Source of the DNA: Parelaphostrongylus tenuis
Taxonomy: Eukaryota; Nematoda; Chromadorea; Rhabditida; Metastrongylidae
DNA: 64,000 bases
NCBI GenBank assembly: GCA_019055375.1
Contig: JAHQIW010000650.1
Location: 1-64,000, forward strand
Direction: 5' to 3'
Shown: positions 9,720 to 19,959 of the stretch, piece by piece
How the letters are laid out: each line of letters begins with the position of its first letter
Position numbering within the stretch: position 1 is the first letter of the stretch
The notes under the pieces: generated by a model
Databases searched by the model: none
The model's input: only the letters and a program-made list of their open reading frames with translations
What the model was told of the DNA's origin: nothing
Program-made: the position numbers and the translations under genes

Positions 9720-11560
9720 CGATGTTATGATGTGATGGAAAACAAATTCGATATTTGAACTACCACACATACTTAACGAAGTATATAACCTCCATCATGC
9801 GTTTCTTCTCTGCACCAAGATTTTTCATGCGAGAAATCTGCTTCTGAGATTATCCACCTCTTTAAATTGGATCGCTAGAATTGACTTTTTCTGTATGAAG
9901 CGTTATTGAGATTCAGAATGATCAATCCCATAGTTTGCTCAGAAGGCATCGAAAAATCGCTTCCACAGCCGTTGCAAGTGGATCCTTGAGAAACAACGAA
10001 GGCAACTCAGGATTTTTTTCTAACCCTAACTGGAGCAAATGCTTTCATCTGTTACTAATCGAATTGCTAGATGATGTAAGGCACTGCCGCCCATATGGAG
10101 TGTTTCTCTTTTGAACTTTTGATATAACCTTGCTGCTCTCGAAATACCGACTACTCCATCAGTGTGTCTCCCAATTTGCTTACAATTTCTCGAATTGCAT
10201 TATAATTGAGTATAAACAGAGATTTCTAACAGTTCATGACTTCCTTTCATAATTCTATTAGGGCAAACTTCCTTTTCTGTGGTCTACGGGAGCAATTCTA
10301 TTTTGTGCACGTCCAGTAACGCATCGGGGTTTTCTTAAATTTTTGAATAAGTCCATTGCTTCTGGATATTGATCAGTTCATAGAATACGAGCTCATCACA
10401 TGTCTAGAGCATTGCTAGCCAAATGGCATAAAGCAAGCAAAGTCTACATATATTTGAACATAAACACCTCCAGACACTTAAATTAGGCACGAAGTAAAAT
10501 GACGATTCCACAAAATCATCCGCAAATTTGCTAATGGAACTATCTATAATCTGAAGCTATAACATGGATTTTAGTAATTTCATGATGAGGAAGACTTGAA
10601 GATTGGGAAAAAACAAGCGTATCAAACGGTCGCGAAAATTCAAAGGCCTCGAAAATAAAAAAAATTCAAGATTAACATAACAGGTGCTCGATATAAAACG
10701 TGGTAGGCATTCGCTCCTAGCAAAAAACGTGGACCATTTCTGATGTGACCAATAGAAATCCACCGTAAATAAAGTCTCTGTGCGGAATAGCTGAACGTGC
10801 TTGGTTTCAAAATCTTTCTTAATCAGTACCCTAAGGATTGGGATATTAGTCACAACCTCTTCGATCTGCTGAAATCTGGTTGCAGACAACTTACGTCAAG
10901 CAACAATCGGGAACTTGATTATTTAACTCAAAGGTACCAGTGTTATCGCACACCACATTAGATTATACGTCGCTGAGGCCGCACTACGGATTGTACGAGC
11001 TGCACATTTGTTCGCACGTCAACTCTAGCCACTTGCCACACATGCCCCTTTGAGATATGTGAAAACAAATCATCGGATAGGCCTAGGTAAAGGAAATGGT
11101 AGTGGTGACGCTTACTACACACAGCCCTTGTTTTACCTATCACCAAGCTATTACAGCTCTTTCTTGCACGATTGAGGAATTCAATTCAAGCATATTTCGG
11201 AATTTTGTGCCAAACTATAGAATCCTAAAAACTCCATGACGCGTCTGTCCAGAATCCGGAAAAAGGAGAAATATACTCAAACAGCGGCCAAATCCACGCA
11301 CAAGTAATTTGGTAAGCAGACAGTCGTTCATGGTGGAGGCAAAGATATGAAGAAAGAAGCACCAAGGTACAATATGTCTGCAATGGGCATGTTAGAAAAA
11401 GCAGTAAGGAAAATCGGCTCCCGAAAACCTAGTAGCTCATCACATGCCGGAAGACAAAACTTGTGAGACTCAGCTGAATTTGTCCCCTGATTGACTCCGT
11501 AAAAGGATCAATTCAATGTCAGAGGATTCCGTCACCTGACCTGCGGTGACTCGATGTCGA
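9720..11560. other. Gene-free duplicated DNA
   Basis: This matches 43925-45960 in copy B. The 110-codon minus-strand frame at 10557-10889 has no comparable open frame in B, where the same DNA carries indels and the 184-bp insertion at 45060. I see no gene. The insertion target for that event is AATCAGTACCCTAAGGATTG at about 10821. Confidence 0.55.
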
Positions 11561-11610
11561 TTCCTTCATAGAGGAGTGTAGCCTTAAAGGATCGGCTGAA
11601 CCATGGAACT

Positions 11611-11658
11611 GCGCTACTGAGGAGTTCGAAAAGGGCGAAACAGATGTCTGTCTAGAGG
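11611..11658 (+). ncRNA. Hammerhead ribozyme with closed stem III (copy A)
   Basis: The core CTGAGGA (11617-11623) keeps the catalytic G at its sixth position. Stem II is GTTC/GGGC (11624-11627 with 11633-11636, two G-U pairs) with loop GAAAA. GAAA is at 11637-11640. Stem III is CAGA/TCTG with a TG loop (11641-11650). The cut is predicted after C11652 (GTC). Stem I pairs GCTA with TAGAGGC (one mismatch), and an outer GAAC (11606) pairs with GTTC further on. The copy-B counterpart has a perfect stem III and six-base stem I but has lost the catalytic G. It lies about 190 bp upstream of a gene-family ATG. Confidence 0.78.
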
Positions 11659-11720
11659 CTTTATTGGTTCAAATCATGTTATATCCTAATTCAATAAGTT
11701 TGAAGAGTTTTTTCTGCTTT

Positions 11721-11822
11721 GAAGGCAAATAGCAATATCTGATTCATCCATTTTCATGTTCAGCAAATTGAACCCCACCTATCACGCTTATATAACACTC
11801 ATAATCGTAAACGAGACAATTT
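11721..11822 (+). promoter_or_regulatory. Shared family promoter, pseudogene at 11845
   Basis: It shows GAAGGCAAATAGCAA (11721), CTGATTCATCC, ACCCCACCTATCACG, a TATA box CTTATATAAC (near 11788) and CATAATCGTAAACGAG. The promoter is nearly identical to the copy-B one although the gene it serves is broken. Confidence 0.7.
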
Positions 11823-11844
11823 GTGCAGCACCCAAACTGCACTG

Positions 11845-12236
11845 ATGAACTGCTTCCTCGCGCAGGCCACTCTACTTGATTTGTTCACCGCTGAAACGGA
11901 TGTTCAGAACTACCTTAGTCCATTCTCCGTGTATTCCTTATACGGTGCAATCGGCTATAACGCATAAGGCGGCTTCACCTATAACCCATACGCTGGCCAC
12001 GGCTACAGTAATTCTCCGTTCTGTGGCTACGGTGGTGCACGAGGCAGCATCGGCTCCAGATTAGGCGGCTGGCTTGGCAAGTGGCTTAACAGTCACAACG
12101 GTACAGATGGATCAAGATTAGATAAAATACGGTAACTGTCAGCTAGAATTTCTGACATACATTCCTTTATCTGTTAATAAGTTTGTCACCTGCGTTAGCA
12201 GGAGCAGCGGCTGGTGGACTGCTTGCGGCAACTCTT
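11845..12236 (+). pseudogene. Decayed Gly/Tyr-rich family gene (copy A of 46274)
   Basis: The ATG at 11845 opens a signal-peptide-like MNCFLAQATLLDLFTAE. The frame reaches TAA at 11965-11967 after 40 codons, where paralogs read on as GYNPYGG. Past it the same frame still encodes GGFTYNPYAGHGY and SNSPF. Further lesions: the splice donor GT has become AT (near 12121), the acceptor has changed (TTAATAAG near 12180), the terminal stop AAATAG is now AAACAG, and the poly(A) signal is AATGAA (about 12338). It also lacks several repeat units. The combined damage shows a pseudogene. Its copy-B partner is intact. Confidence 0.85.
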
Positions 12237-12429
12237 GGAAAGAAACAGAGCAAGGTAATTCACGAAAATTATCAAAAGATTTAACTATTCATTCAATTAT
12301 TTGATATAACTAATTCTATTTTTTCTGTAATCACAGTAATGAACTTTTTCCTTCGATTCGGACATCGTCGATTTATTCTTAGACAACTCCTACTGTCAAT
12401 CTCCGAATGCTTGCTCTAATAGATCAACA

Positions 12430-15400
12430 TTTTGATGGTCAGGAAACACGATAGGTACTTCGCACACTTTACACAGAACGTAAAGCCTTCATCGTGCATT
12501 CTTTCTGCGCTGAAACGTCTAATAAGATAAATCTGTTTTCTGGTTGGATCTAATAGCTCTTAGCAACTCAGTTTTTTGCGCATGAAGCCCTCAGGATGAA
12601 AGCACGTTGTTAAGACATTAATTTCTAAGGTACTACGTGTACCAGCTGAAGTACGCGACTGTTTAAGGTCTCTTTCACTGCATGAAAGTTTTCTCCTAGA
12701 AATTTGATAAGCATTCGAAAGCATAATTTTATGCAATTTGTATAATCTATTCAATTTTAGAAAAAAAAACTTTTCATTACTTTGCAGCAGCGAAAGTAAA
12801 ATTATGTTTCACTGGCAGTTTTCTTCATTTGCTCTGCTGGGGCTTCGATATGGCTCTTTACTAAAGTCTTATTAGTCATTAGATAGCTCAAATTTCGGCA
12901 ATTTTGCTGTAAGACCAAAAAGAAGATCACATTTCACTCCTAAAATGTGACCGCACCGCTTGGAGGTCAAAGGTGGTTTACTGGTAGTTATAGGTGAAAC
13001 ATATACGTCAGAGGCATCTTATAGTTGCACAGTAAATGGAATGTCACGGATGAACCTTTCACAAAGGTTTTCTTTAATGAAGAGTGATTACTTCTCTTCA
13101 ATTTTTTCATCTTTCAACGGTAATATCACCTTCTTGTAGAAAATAAAGAATCTTTCAACACCTACTATGCATTTGTATCGCCAGTCTTGCGAGAAAGCAA
13201 CTTGAAAGCACATCTTCTACAATTAAATGGTTCTTGCCGGTCAGGAAGGAAGAAACGAAAAATCAATCTCATTCGCTGAAGAATAACTTTTATAGGAATG
13301 TTAGTAACCATTTGAAAGATGAGACTTGTGGCTACAGCCCCATATCGTCGGCTTTTTAAAATGCACCTCTATAACATTCTAACACCATGTTTCTTAAGAT
13401 CACGTGTTCTTTTCTCTTATCACGGTTATATTCCGCTGGACAAAACTCCTTTCTCAAAGTGCTAGTACTCAAACAATACAATATAAGATCAAGTTTTACA
13501 TTTTTGATAACGTTGGTCACAGGCTATTCGACGAGGTAAAGACTGTGAAACGGGTGAGCAGGGACGGCGAGAGCCGGGATGATCGAAATACTGTTATTCA
13601 ATTGGGAATTTTTCCTCCGCTTCAAAAGAAACTCCAGATAAAACGACAGACTAAGACGCTACAAAAGTTTATCTACACACTGACGTGCCTTTCGGCTTAG
13701 AGCGAATTATATGCACGATGAAAGTGAAAACAAATGACGATTCTGAAATATAATTTTTGATCTGGATGCTACAACGTTGTAAAAGAGTGTCTTGGAAAAC
13801 CGGCGACGTGGAGACGGTAACCCCATAACTCAGCTTTCGAACGGTTACAGCCCCTCATGAATAGTTCCTCTCTAGCGGATGATATCGTTTTCATTTGTTC
13901 CCTCCTAATAAGAAAGAACACTATACATTTCTAGTACAGGTCTACGTGGAGGTAAATCTAATGAGCTCGAGTAAGTGTAGGAAGAGCGCGAGTTCATCAT
14001 TGCGTATGATACGGCACCTCTCTCTGCACCTATATTAAAAAAGCGTGTTTTTCGCCCTTTCTAGACATTATAGTAGATATTTGACATCTTGAATCCCGAA
14101 TATTTAAGAAGTATATTTTATTCATTGAAATGTCTCTATATTACGCTGCAACACTGAGAAGAAAATGTTATTTAGCACTCAAGCATTATTCAATGAGGAA
14201 AACTTTCCTTTGAAAAAGTTTGGAAATTTTTCGATAGAACGAATCTCGGTAAATTTAATAGTGTTCTTGACTATCCAAAAAACCTCTTCATTGCTCTGCA
14301 ACACTGAAATTTAAATTGATTTCAGATGCGACACGCATGCCCTCCACCGGTATGTGGATGGATATGGCAACAATGACATCGAGCCGTCGCAGTTTAATAA
14401 CTAGTCATTAGCACGAATATCGAGGATTTCAATAGTGTGTTTGCTTTTTGGAAAAGTCTCTTCGCGAGGTATATCAACAAGATTAAAATTATGTACATAT
14501 CCGAGTATTTTTCGCTAGATACAGCTTTTCTCTCAGGCTTTCACATTCACTCGATAGCGCAGATCCTAGCAATTTCAAGGATGCTTCTAGTTTTTGAGAA
14601 AGACTCCTTAGTGCGTAGTCACAGCTTGAATATTGAGTTTCACACTCGGCGCGCACCACACTCCACGTATAAATTGCGTTGCGCGATCGACACGGTGCCG
14701 AGTGTGAAATCAATAATCTTCTAGCTGCAACAACCCACTAAATATCCTTCAAAAAAACCAAGCTCGTCGTTGAGATCGCGAGATTTGTGTCACTGAAGGG
14801 TTATTGAAAGTCTGAATAAAAGCCTCTGCTCAGCGAAGGATGCTTTAGTGTGAAAGAAAATTTTATTTCACTCTTACATTATAATTCAGAAACCATTAGA
14901 AAGATAAAACACACCCTTCAGATTCTCGATGGTTAAGCTGTTAAATAATTACGAAGCCTTGAAAAGGGAGAAAAATATCTTTTTTGAATATGGGTGCGGA
15001 TAGGGGAAACGTGCCGAGAATACTTCTCCGGAGACACATATTTCTGACCAATAGTTTGCACAGTGCCTTCGTTCTAAATCTTTTATTCAAGCACGGTTGT
15101 CAGTCACTGTTCAGAAGTATTCCACTGTCCATAAGTACTGAACATTTCTCACGTACGTCAACTCTGAATAGTTGGAAATAAACGATTGATTGATATAAAC
15201 TTAGTTGTAGTGAAAGTTTTCAATGAACAGGTATCGAATACAGCAAGCATAATGATTTTTGATAGATTACTAGCTGTTCTCTAATTTTCATCTACTATGA
15301 CAACTCTTGGGTTTTGTATTAAGCAAGGGAAAAGCAAAACTAAAGAGTTTCCTTGTGATCTCCTTCCTGTAATGCAATCCAATTGATTGAATGCCAAATT

Positions 15401-16560
15401 CAGCACGATTGCGTAGTAAACCAGCTTTTTCTCTACAGAAGACACTAATAATTAAACCAAAAACGTACGAGTCAGTACAGAAAATCTTGTTCTATCACAG
15501 TTATACAAGAATTTCAAAAATATTTGCCAATTGAAGAAAAAAACCTTAATCAAACAACGAAGATCGCTCAATATGCTCTGCGCACATCGATTTCTATAGC
15601 CGTCCGTAGGGGCCAATTATTGTAATTGTTCTTGATTTAGTTCGCACAATAGGACTGATTGTCAATGCATGGCGGACGCTGTGCATTCTAGACAAACATG
15701 TGCAGCGCCCTGGACCACCGTTATGAGTTCTGAAATGCTCAACCTTCCTGATTTCTCTTCCAATCTAAAGCCTTTTTGTGTCCTCAATCCTAAGAGGAAC
15801 TCTCGTGATAAATAAAGTATGGCGTGTATCATGAGAGCACTCTAGGCTGCTTTGATAATTTGATGCACCTTATTTTTTGTATGTTACGTTTGCTCGCTTA
15901 CTATAATATGCACGACTGAATGACACAAATTCATCATTCAATTTAATTTTGTCAATTTGGTAAGTGGTAATAGACGGAGCAGATTGGCAGATGAATTTTG
16001 AGCTGACGAATAACTGATTGTTGGAAGTCCGCTACCTCGCCATTTCGATCCATTCTATATTTAGATTCCTCTAGTGTGCTTTATGACCCTCTTCAAGAGA
16101 TACCCGATAAGTAGAAGCATCCATTCGCCAATCTCTGAAAAATGCACGAAATATCCCAACTCTTTAAAAATCGTCATAGCACATAATCACCTGTGTGATA
16201 CTTCTGGATCTCTACAGATATGTTAAATCGATGGTGACTTCTACTAGGGAAGTGTGATACCAGTTCACCAATTTCGAATGGATGGACGACTCGATGAGGT
16301 CGGAATATCGATTGCACTCTGCATTGAGCTAACAGAGCTTTCCATCACTCCAGGATCAAGAAAATTTAAGTTGGATAATTCTGGGAAGCTCGCGTGATTT
16401 AGAAGATCTGAAAACTCTATAGCCCACATATTCATAAGCTGGCAAGGTGATAAAAAATGCTTGAACACTAGCAGGACTGACGTAGAAATAGCTCCAAATT
16501 TGTCATATGAACAATTTACTAAGCATTCAAAGTAGTGTTCAATTTAAGAGAGGTAGAAGA
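12430..16560. other. Gene-free duplicated DNA
   Basis: This aligns with 46930-51880 in copy B apart from the mariner at 47082 in B. The 98-codon frame at 13404-13700 is not conserved: the B copy has a stop (CAGTAAGAAG) and indels. The minus-strand frame at 14489-14713 has a related open frame at 49770-50015 with a one-codon length difference, but it overlaps a small foldback repeat and has no recognisable domain. Dispersed repeat words such as AAAAAGAAGATCACATTT (12918) and a GATAGCTCAAATTTCG block (12881) are present. I see no gene I can support. Confidence 0.5.
14636..14710. repeat. Small foldback element, copy A
   Basis: TTTCACACTCGGC near 14637 and GCCGAGTGTGAAA near 14697 form perfect 13-bp inverted ends around about 48 bp of GC-rich sequence. 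Copy B has the same unit at 49971-50038 with one changed end base. It could be a minimal inverted-repeat transposon relic or a structured RNA. Nothing in the sequence decides between them. Confidence 0.65.
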
Positions 16561-16564
16561 ACAC

Positions 16565-16650
16565 CTGATTCATCCATTTCTTCCTGGATGATTGAAACTC
16601 CGCCTACCACGTTTATATACCACTTATCATTGTAAGCGCAACAGTTTGTA
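16565..16650 (+). promoter_or_regulatory. Shared family promoter, truncated gene at 16670
   Basis: CTGATTCATCC (16565), CTCCGCCTACCACG, a TATA box GTTTATATAC (16611-16620) and a CATTGTAAGCGCAACAG block. It matches the copy-B promoter at 51880 closely. Confidence 0.7.
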
Positions 16651-16669
16651 CAACAACCAAATTCCACCG

Positions 16670-16795
16670 ATGAACCGCTTATTCGTACTCCTCACACTAT
16701 TTGTGTTGTTCACTCTTGACACGAATGCTCAGAACAACCCACAGAATGCAATCACAACATCGAAATCCTCGAAAATTGGGCTATTGAATGACTAG
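16670..16795 (+). pseudogene. Truncated family gene: signal peptide joined to unrelated sequence
   Basis: The signal peptide MNRLFVLLTLFVLFTLDTNA is identical in design to the paralog at 51987 (MNRFFVLLTL...), and the next residues QNN are shared. At 16740 the homology ends. The frame continues for 17 more codons (QNAITTSKSSKIGLLND) of unrelated composition and stops at 16793-16795. No repeats and no second exon follow. The promoter is intact, so it could still be transcribed as a 41-codon secreted peptide. A breakpoint of the segmental duplication or a later deletion at 16740/16741 is the simplest explanation. Confidence 0.75.
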
Positions 16796-17169
16796 TGCAA
16801 CTTTGGTGAAGAGCCATATCGAAGCACCAGCAGAACAAACGAAGCCAATTGAGTGTTGAACAAAATTTTACTTTCGCCCCTACAAACTATTAAAAGGCCT
16901 TTCCAAAATCAACACATTCTTATCCAAAAGTTCACGAGGTTGGGATTAGCATGGGTCTCAGCTGACACCTATCCATAATTTGATCTAGTGACATGAGGGG
17001 CGGGTTCATATGTCACCCTGGAGCTAACAACATAGGTAGTCCCTAGACTAGATTGCACGGTGAGTGGTTTTCCCTGAATCGTTTATCGCTTATCAATACA
17101 CTAGATTTTCAATTTTTTTTTCCACAGTATATAGTCATACGAATAAAGCTACAACGAATAATACGTTCA
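16796..17169. other. Stretch without a recognisable gene
   Basis: Unique spacer between the truncated gene and a hammerhead-like unit. It holds only short frames. Confidence 0.5.
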
Positions 17170-17205
17170 GGCTCTGAAGAAGGCGCATTTGCCGAAACGT
17201 CAGCC
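17170..17205 (+). ncRNA. Minimal hammerhead-like ribozyme
   Basis: GGCT (17170-17173) pairs perfectly with AGCC (17202-17205) as stem I. The core CTGAAGA is at 17174-17180. After one extra A, GGCG/TGCC forms stem II with a CATT loop. GAAA is at 17194-17197, and ACGT then C (17197-17201) gives a two-pair palindromic stem III and a GTC cleavage site. The extra A at the base of stem II departs from the usual core, so activity is uncertain. Tiny palindromic stem III types are described for Penelope-like elements and retrozymes and are thought to work as dimers. Confidence 0.62.
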
Positions 17206-17639
17206 ACAAGCAACCGAGAGCATCAAACAATCGTGTAACTCAGCTGTTACAAGTCGCCCCTTAGGGGATAAGCAGATGTCATTTTGCAAAAAATTGGGTT
17301 AAGAGAAAAATAACTGAAAGGCTTCGATTACGATATGTCAATTCTATGTCGAGCAGGTGGGTGCGCGTCACGCAGTAATAGTAAAAGACTTCCATGGCTA
17401 CGAAACTGGCTCGATTTTGTACCAAGAAAAAGGCTAAATTCGATAGAAAGACAAATTTTTAGATTTTGTGAAGTATATCTTGAGATAGGTCACATTGAAA
17501 TGATCCAATTCGCTAATTGTTTTCGGTAAGTCCTAGCACCTTTCATTTCAAAAATTGAATTTGTCATTAGCCGATATTGTGATAAATGACTGCTTTGACC
17601 CTATATCAAAGGTAGTTTCAATAGAAGGAAACCGATTTC
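17206..17639. other. Stretch without a recognisable gene
   Basis: Contains 60-65-codon frames (17335-17529) without recognisable features and no structural RNA that I can see. Confidence 0.45.
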
Positions 17640-17730
17640 CTGATTTACTCGTTTATCTTTTTTGGCAAACAAACCCCGCCTATCACTTTTATATAATACT
17701 CGTCATCGCAAAGAGACACCTTGTCAAACA
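17640..17730 (+). promoter_or_regulatory. Shared family promoter, gene at 17745
   Basis: CCTGATTTACTCG, then ACCCCGCCTATCAC (17673) and a TATA box TTTATATAAT (17688), then CATCGCAAAGAGACACC. It is a diverged form of the same promoter and most like the one of the gene at 31104 downstream of the TATA box. Confidence 0.7.
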
Positions 17731-17744
17731 GTCGCATCGACCTG

Positions 17745-18126
17745 ATGAAGAGTGTTGTTCTAATTCTCGCTTTACTTTCAATATTTACCGTTGTAACAAA
17801 GGGACAGTTCTTCGGTGGTCCATTCCCCAACTTCGGGTATGGCTATAATCCTTATGGGTTTGGCTATAATCCTTATGGCTACAATCCATTCGGCCCTCCA
17901 TTTGGCGGCTTTGGCGGTTACGGTCCGTACGGCGGCTTTGGCGGTTACAATCCATACGGAGGCATCGGCAACTTATTTAGCAGTTTCTTAACCGGCAGAA
18001 GAGGTGAGTAGTGCTTAATTTCAGTCGAAATTTTTAGCACACATTTGTTAACTTCTTATAGGCTCGTTAGAAGGCGGTTTAAGAGGAGCAGCAGCTGGAG
18101 GACTGCTCTCAGCCTTATTTGGCTAG
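17745..18126 (+). CDS. Secreted Gly/Tyr/Asn/Pro-rich repeat protein, two exons
   Basis: Exon 1 is 17745-18003 and exon 2 is 18062-18126, with a 58-bp intron (GTGAGT ... TTATAG) in phase 1; the product is 107 aa. The start is the first Met of the signal peptide MKSVVLILALLSIFTVVTKG, cut before or after QF. Residues about 25-75 are repeats of GYNPYG, GFGGYGPYG and GFGGYNPYGG. The chain then reads IGNLFSSFLTGRRG, and exon 2 adds GSLEGGLRGAAAGGLLSALF and a final G. With the gene at 31104 it forms a subfamily (MxSxVLxLAxL...K/T-KGQ) distinct from the MNRLF/MNCFL subfamily of the duplicated blocks. No stop, frameshift or splice defect is seen, so it is probably functional. Function unknown. Confidence 0.88.
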
Positions 18127-18129
18127 AAA

Positions 18130-18680
18130 TAGAGTAAGATAGCTCAAGCAGGTTTATAAAAATGTGACATTATGTGTTCAATTTATTCATATGCATTATT
18201 TCTTATTTACTTACGTGCCGATTGTATAGAATTTTTGTGATTAAGTTTATTCTTTTTTTTCGCTCAATCAATATCTCTTCAACTTGTTATGGACTATCTC
18301 CTGCATTCGACTGACGGTGTAATGTACTGAGAAACAAATTGATTTCTGAATTATTGCGTCATCTTTACATTTGCCCATTTTTTGACATTCGTTTTCCTTC
18401 AACGGAGTACGAATACAATATTTCTTGGGTTTTAACTAAGATAAGAAAAAATGAATTGTTGTGCCATGTTGGAAACTTTTTTCCATAGTCAAACTACGAA
18501 ATTTCAGCAATGTACTCGTTCGATAAAATATCAGTGTTTTCATCAAGCTTTGTGCAGTTCCCACACTTATAACTTGAAAGGACAATTTTTCTTCATAGTC
18601 TTAATATTATTCACCAGTTTTTTTATCAAACGGAAGAAGATGATAATCTTAACCTATAATAAACTCTCCTTCTCTTTCTT
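18130..18680. other. 3' flank of gene 17745, no further gene
   Basis: No canonical AATAAA close to the stop. A diverged copy of the family 3' flank (CATTCGACTGACGGTGTAAT, 18303) is shared with the gene at 31104 (31678) and more weakly with other paralogs. So the duplicated unit originally included a few hundred bases of 3' DNA. Confidence 0.5.
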
Positions 18681-18689
18681 TCTTTCGCT

Positions 18690-18950
18690 CGAAGCTCCAT
18701 AGCCGAGTGGTTGTGATGCTCGCCGCGGCGCGCGTGAAGCTTAGCTCCACCCTCCGACACTCTCCGGCAGTCAACAAGAACGTTCTATGGAGCGCCACGG
18801 CCAGGCTATCCTCGAGATTGCAAGGATACGAGTTCAGCCAGTATTCCACGTCATTCAAAAAGAAAACGAAAAAAGCGACACGAATGCTAATCGAGTGCTG
18901 GGATCCGCCCACTGAAAGAAATCGTGATGACGGGTCTTGTAAATAAATAA
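18690..18950 (+). mobile_element. SINE-like repeat (family 2)
   Basis: Head CCATAGCCGAGTGGTTGTGA resembles a tRNA A box. The body GCGCGCGTGAAGC, CTCCGACACTCTCC, AGGCTATCC and CAGTATTCCACG matches repeats at 2690, 38458 and 55415. The 3' end is an AAATAAATAAACAAATAATA tail, as expected of a retroposon. The open frames on both strands here are parts of this repeat. Confidence 0.7.
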
Positions 18951-18954
18951 ACAA

Positions 18955-19880
18955 ATAATACTACACTCACGCTTGCATAAGAATTCTCTATAGAGAGCCT
19001 AATAATGCGAGCAAGAAGGATATAGTACGATGTCATCGGCCTGATTGAAACGAGAAGACGCAACCCGTATTACGCTGTCTGGACACCGGGTAAGCGCCCG
19101 CCTTTCTAGTTCTTGAACAAGAGCTAGAGCTGAGAAGTATTGGTCCATTGGTCAAGCGGTCATCTGATTTTGATCATACACTTCTTAAGACTGTTTGGCT
19201 TAGATGAGATTGATGTCAGTGTCTAATCGGCAAAGTTTTGTGCTTTCTCATTCTCCCTCAGAGTCGATAAACACGAAGCGATGCTCCACAGTCAATAGTT
19301 CTCGAAGTGTGACCCATTGTAGTTCTGTCGCCGAATTTTTTTATGTGGATCACAGCTTAAATGAGAACATCACTTGGTAGTGTCTCCTTGTTCGTGCAGT
19401 TCAATAAGAAGTGTACATGAGTGTTGATGCTTTTTGTAAAGTAGCACTTACAAATACTGAACATAAAATAGGCGGCTTGCTTTGCTCGTCCTCTAGGCAA
19501 ATATACGGCGAAATCTTCCTAGGATTCTCAAATCACTTAAAAACGATGTGGCTTCTAGACGAATATAACAACTCAATAGTTGTCCTATATTTCAACTATT
19601 TTTTGAAGTCCTCATTTTTAGAAATATGGTAGAATCATGTAAGGTGATTAGCCACTTTCCCTGGAAACCTCGTAAACGGCTAAATCAGACCTTCCGATTA
19701 TGTCGAATGTCTAAAAACGAGGTCTATGAAAATAGTAGAAGTCAAGGAAGGACAGTGTCTACATCGTAAATGATACCCATGTATCATCGACTGTTAAAGA
19801 AAACTTAGGCAGGTTGCACTTTCCCGGGTTCTATCACTCTGCACTTATTCTTTCCTACCGAGTAAGGTGACTATTAGGGC
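18955..19880. other. Stretch without a recognisable gene
   Basis: AT-rich spacer. Short frames (for example 73 codons at 19411) show no domain or signal peptide that I trust. Confidence 0.45.
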
Positions 19881-19888
19881 TTGTGGCT

Positions 19889-19925
19889 CTAACGAGACAA
19901 GCGAGATCGCCGAAACGTATCCAAA
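19889..19925 (+). ncRNA. Degenerate hammerhead-like sequence
   Basis: GGCTCTAACGAGA, a GCGA/TCGCC stem and GCCGAAACGTATCC resemble the minimal hammerheads at 17170 and 45081. The core guanine is replaced (CTAACGA) and the cleavage site and 3' stem I strand are changed (CGTATCC for CGTCAGCC). It is at best a fossil. Confidence 0.3.
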
Positions 19926-19959
19926 TCATTGACGCAACAAAATTTCGAAAGCGGCTAAA

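Larger units (their letters stand above)
1..16740 (+). repeat. Segmental duplication, copy A
   Basis: This block matches 35879-52057 in the same orientation from end to end, roughly 85-90% by eye with many small indels. Landmarks in order: a GC-rich block near 490 (B 36301), a SINE at 2.7 kb (38.5 kb), a SINE at 3.7-4.0 kb (39.5-39.8 kb), the hammerhead at 5182 (40927), the genes at 9079 (43320), 11845 (46274) and 16670 (51987). The homology stops abruptly at 16740, inside the third gene, just after its signal peptide. The left edge is cut by the window start. Copy A has about 960 bp (5630-6590) that B lacks and lacks two insertions found in B. Confidence 0.93.

Noticed and set aside
13404..13700. 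98-codon open frame in copy A
   Set aside because: The same DNA in copy B (about 48740-49040) has a stop and indels that change the frame, so there is no sign of selection for coding.
14489..14713. Conserved minus-strand frame (with 49770-50015) as a gene
   Set aside because: Similar open frames exist in both copies with an in-frame length change, which is suggestive, but there is no domain, start context or promoter and it overlaps the foldback repeat; left as unproven.
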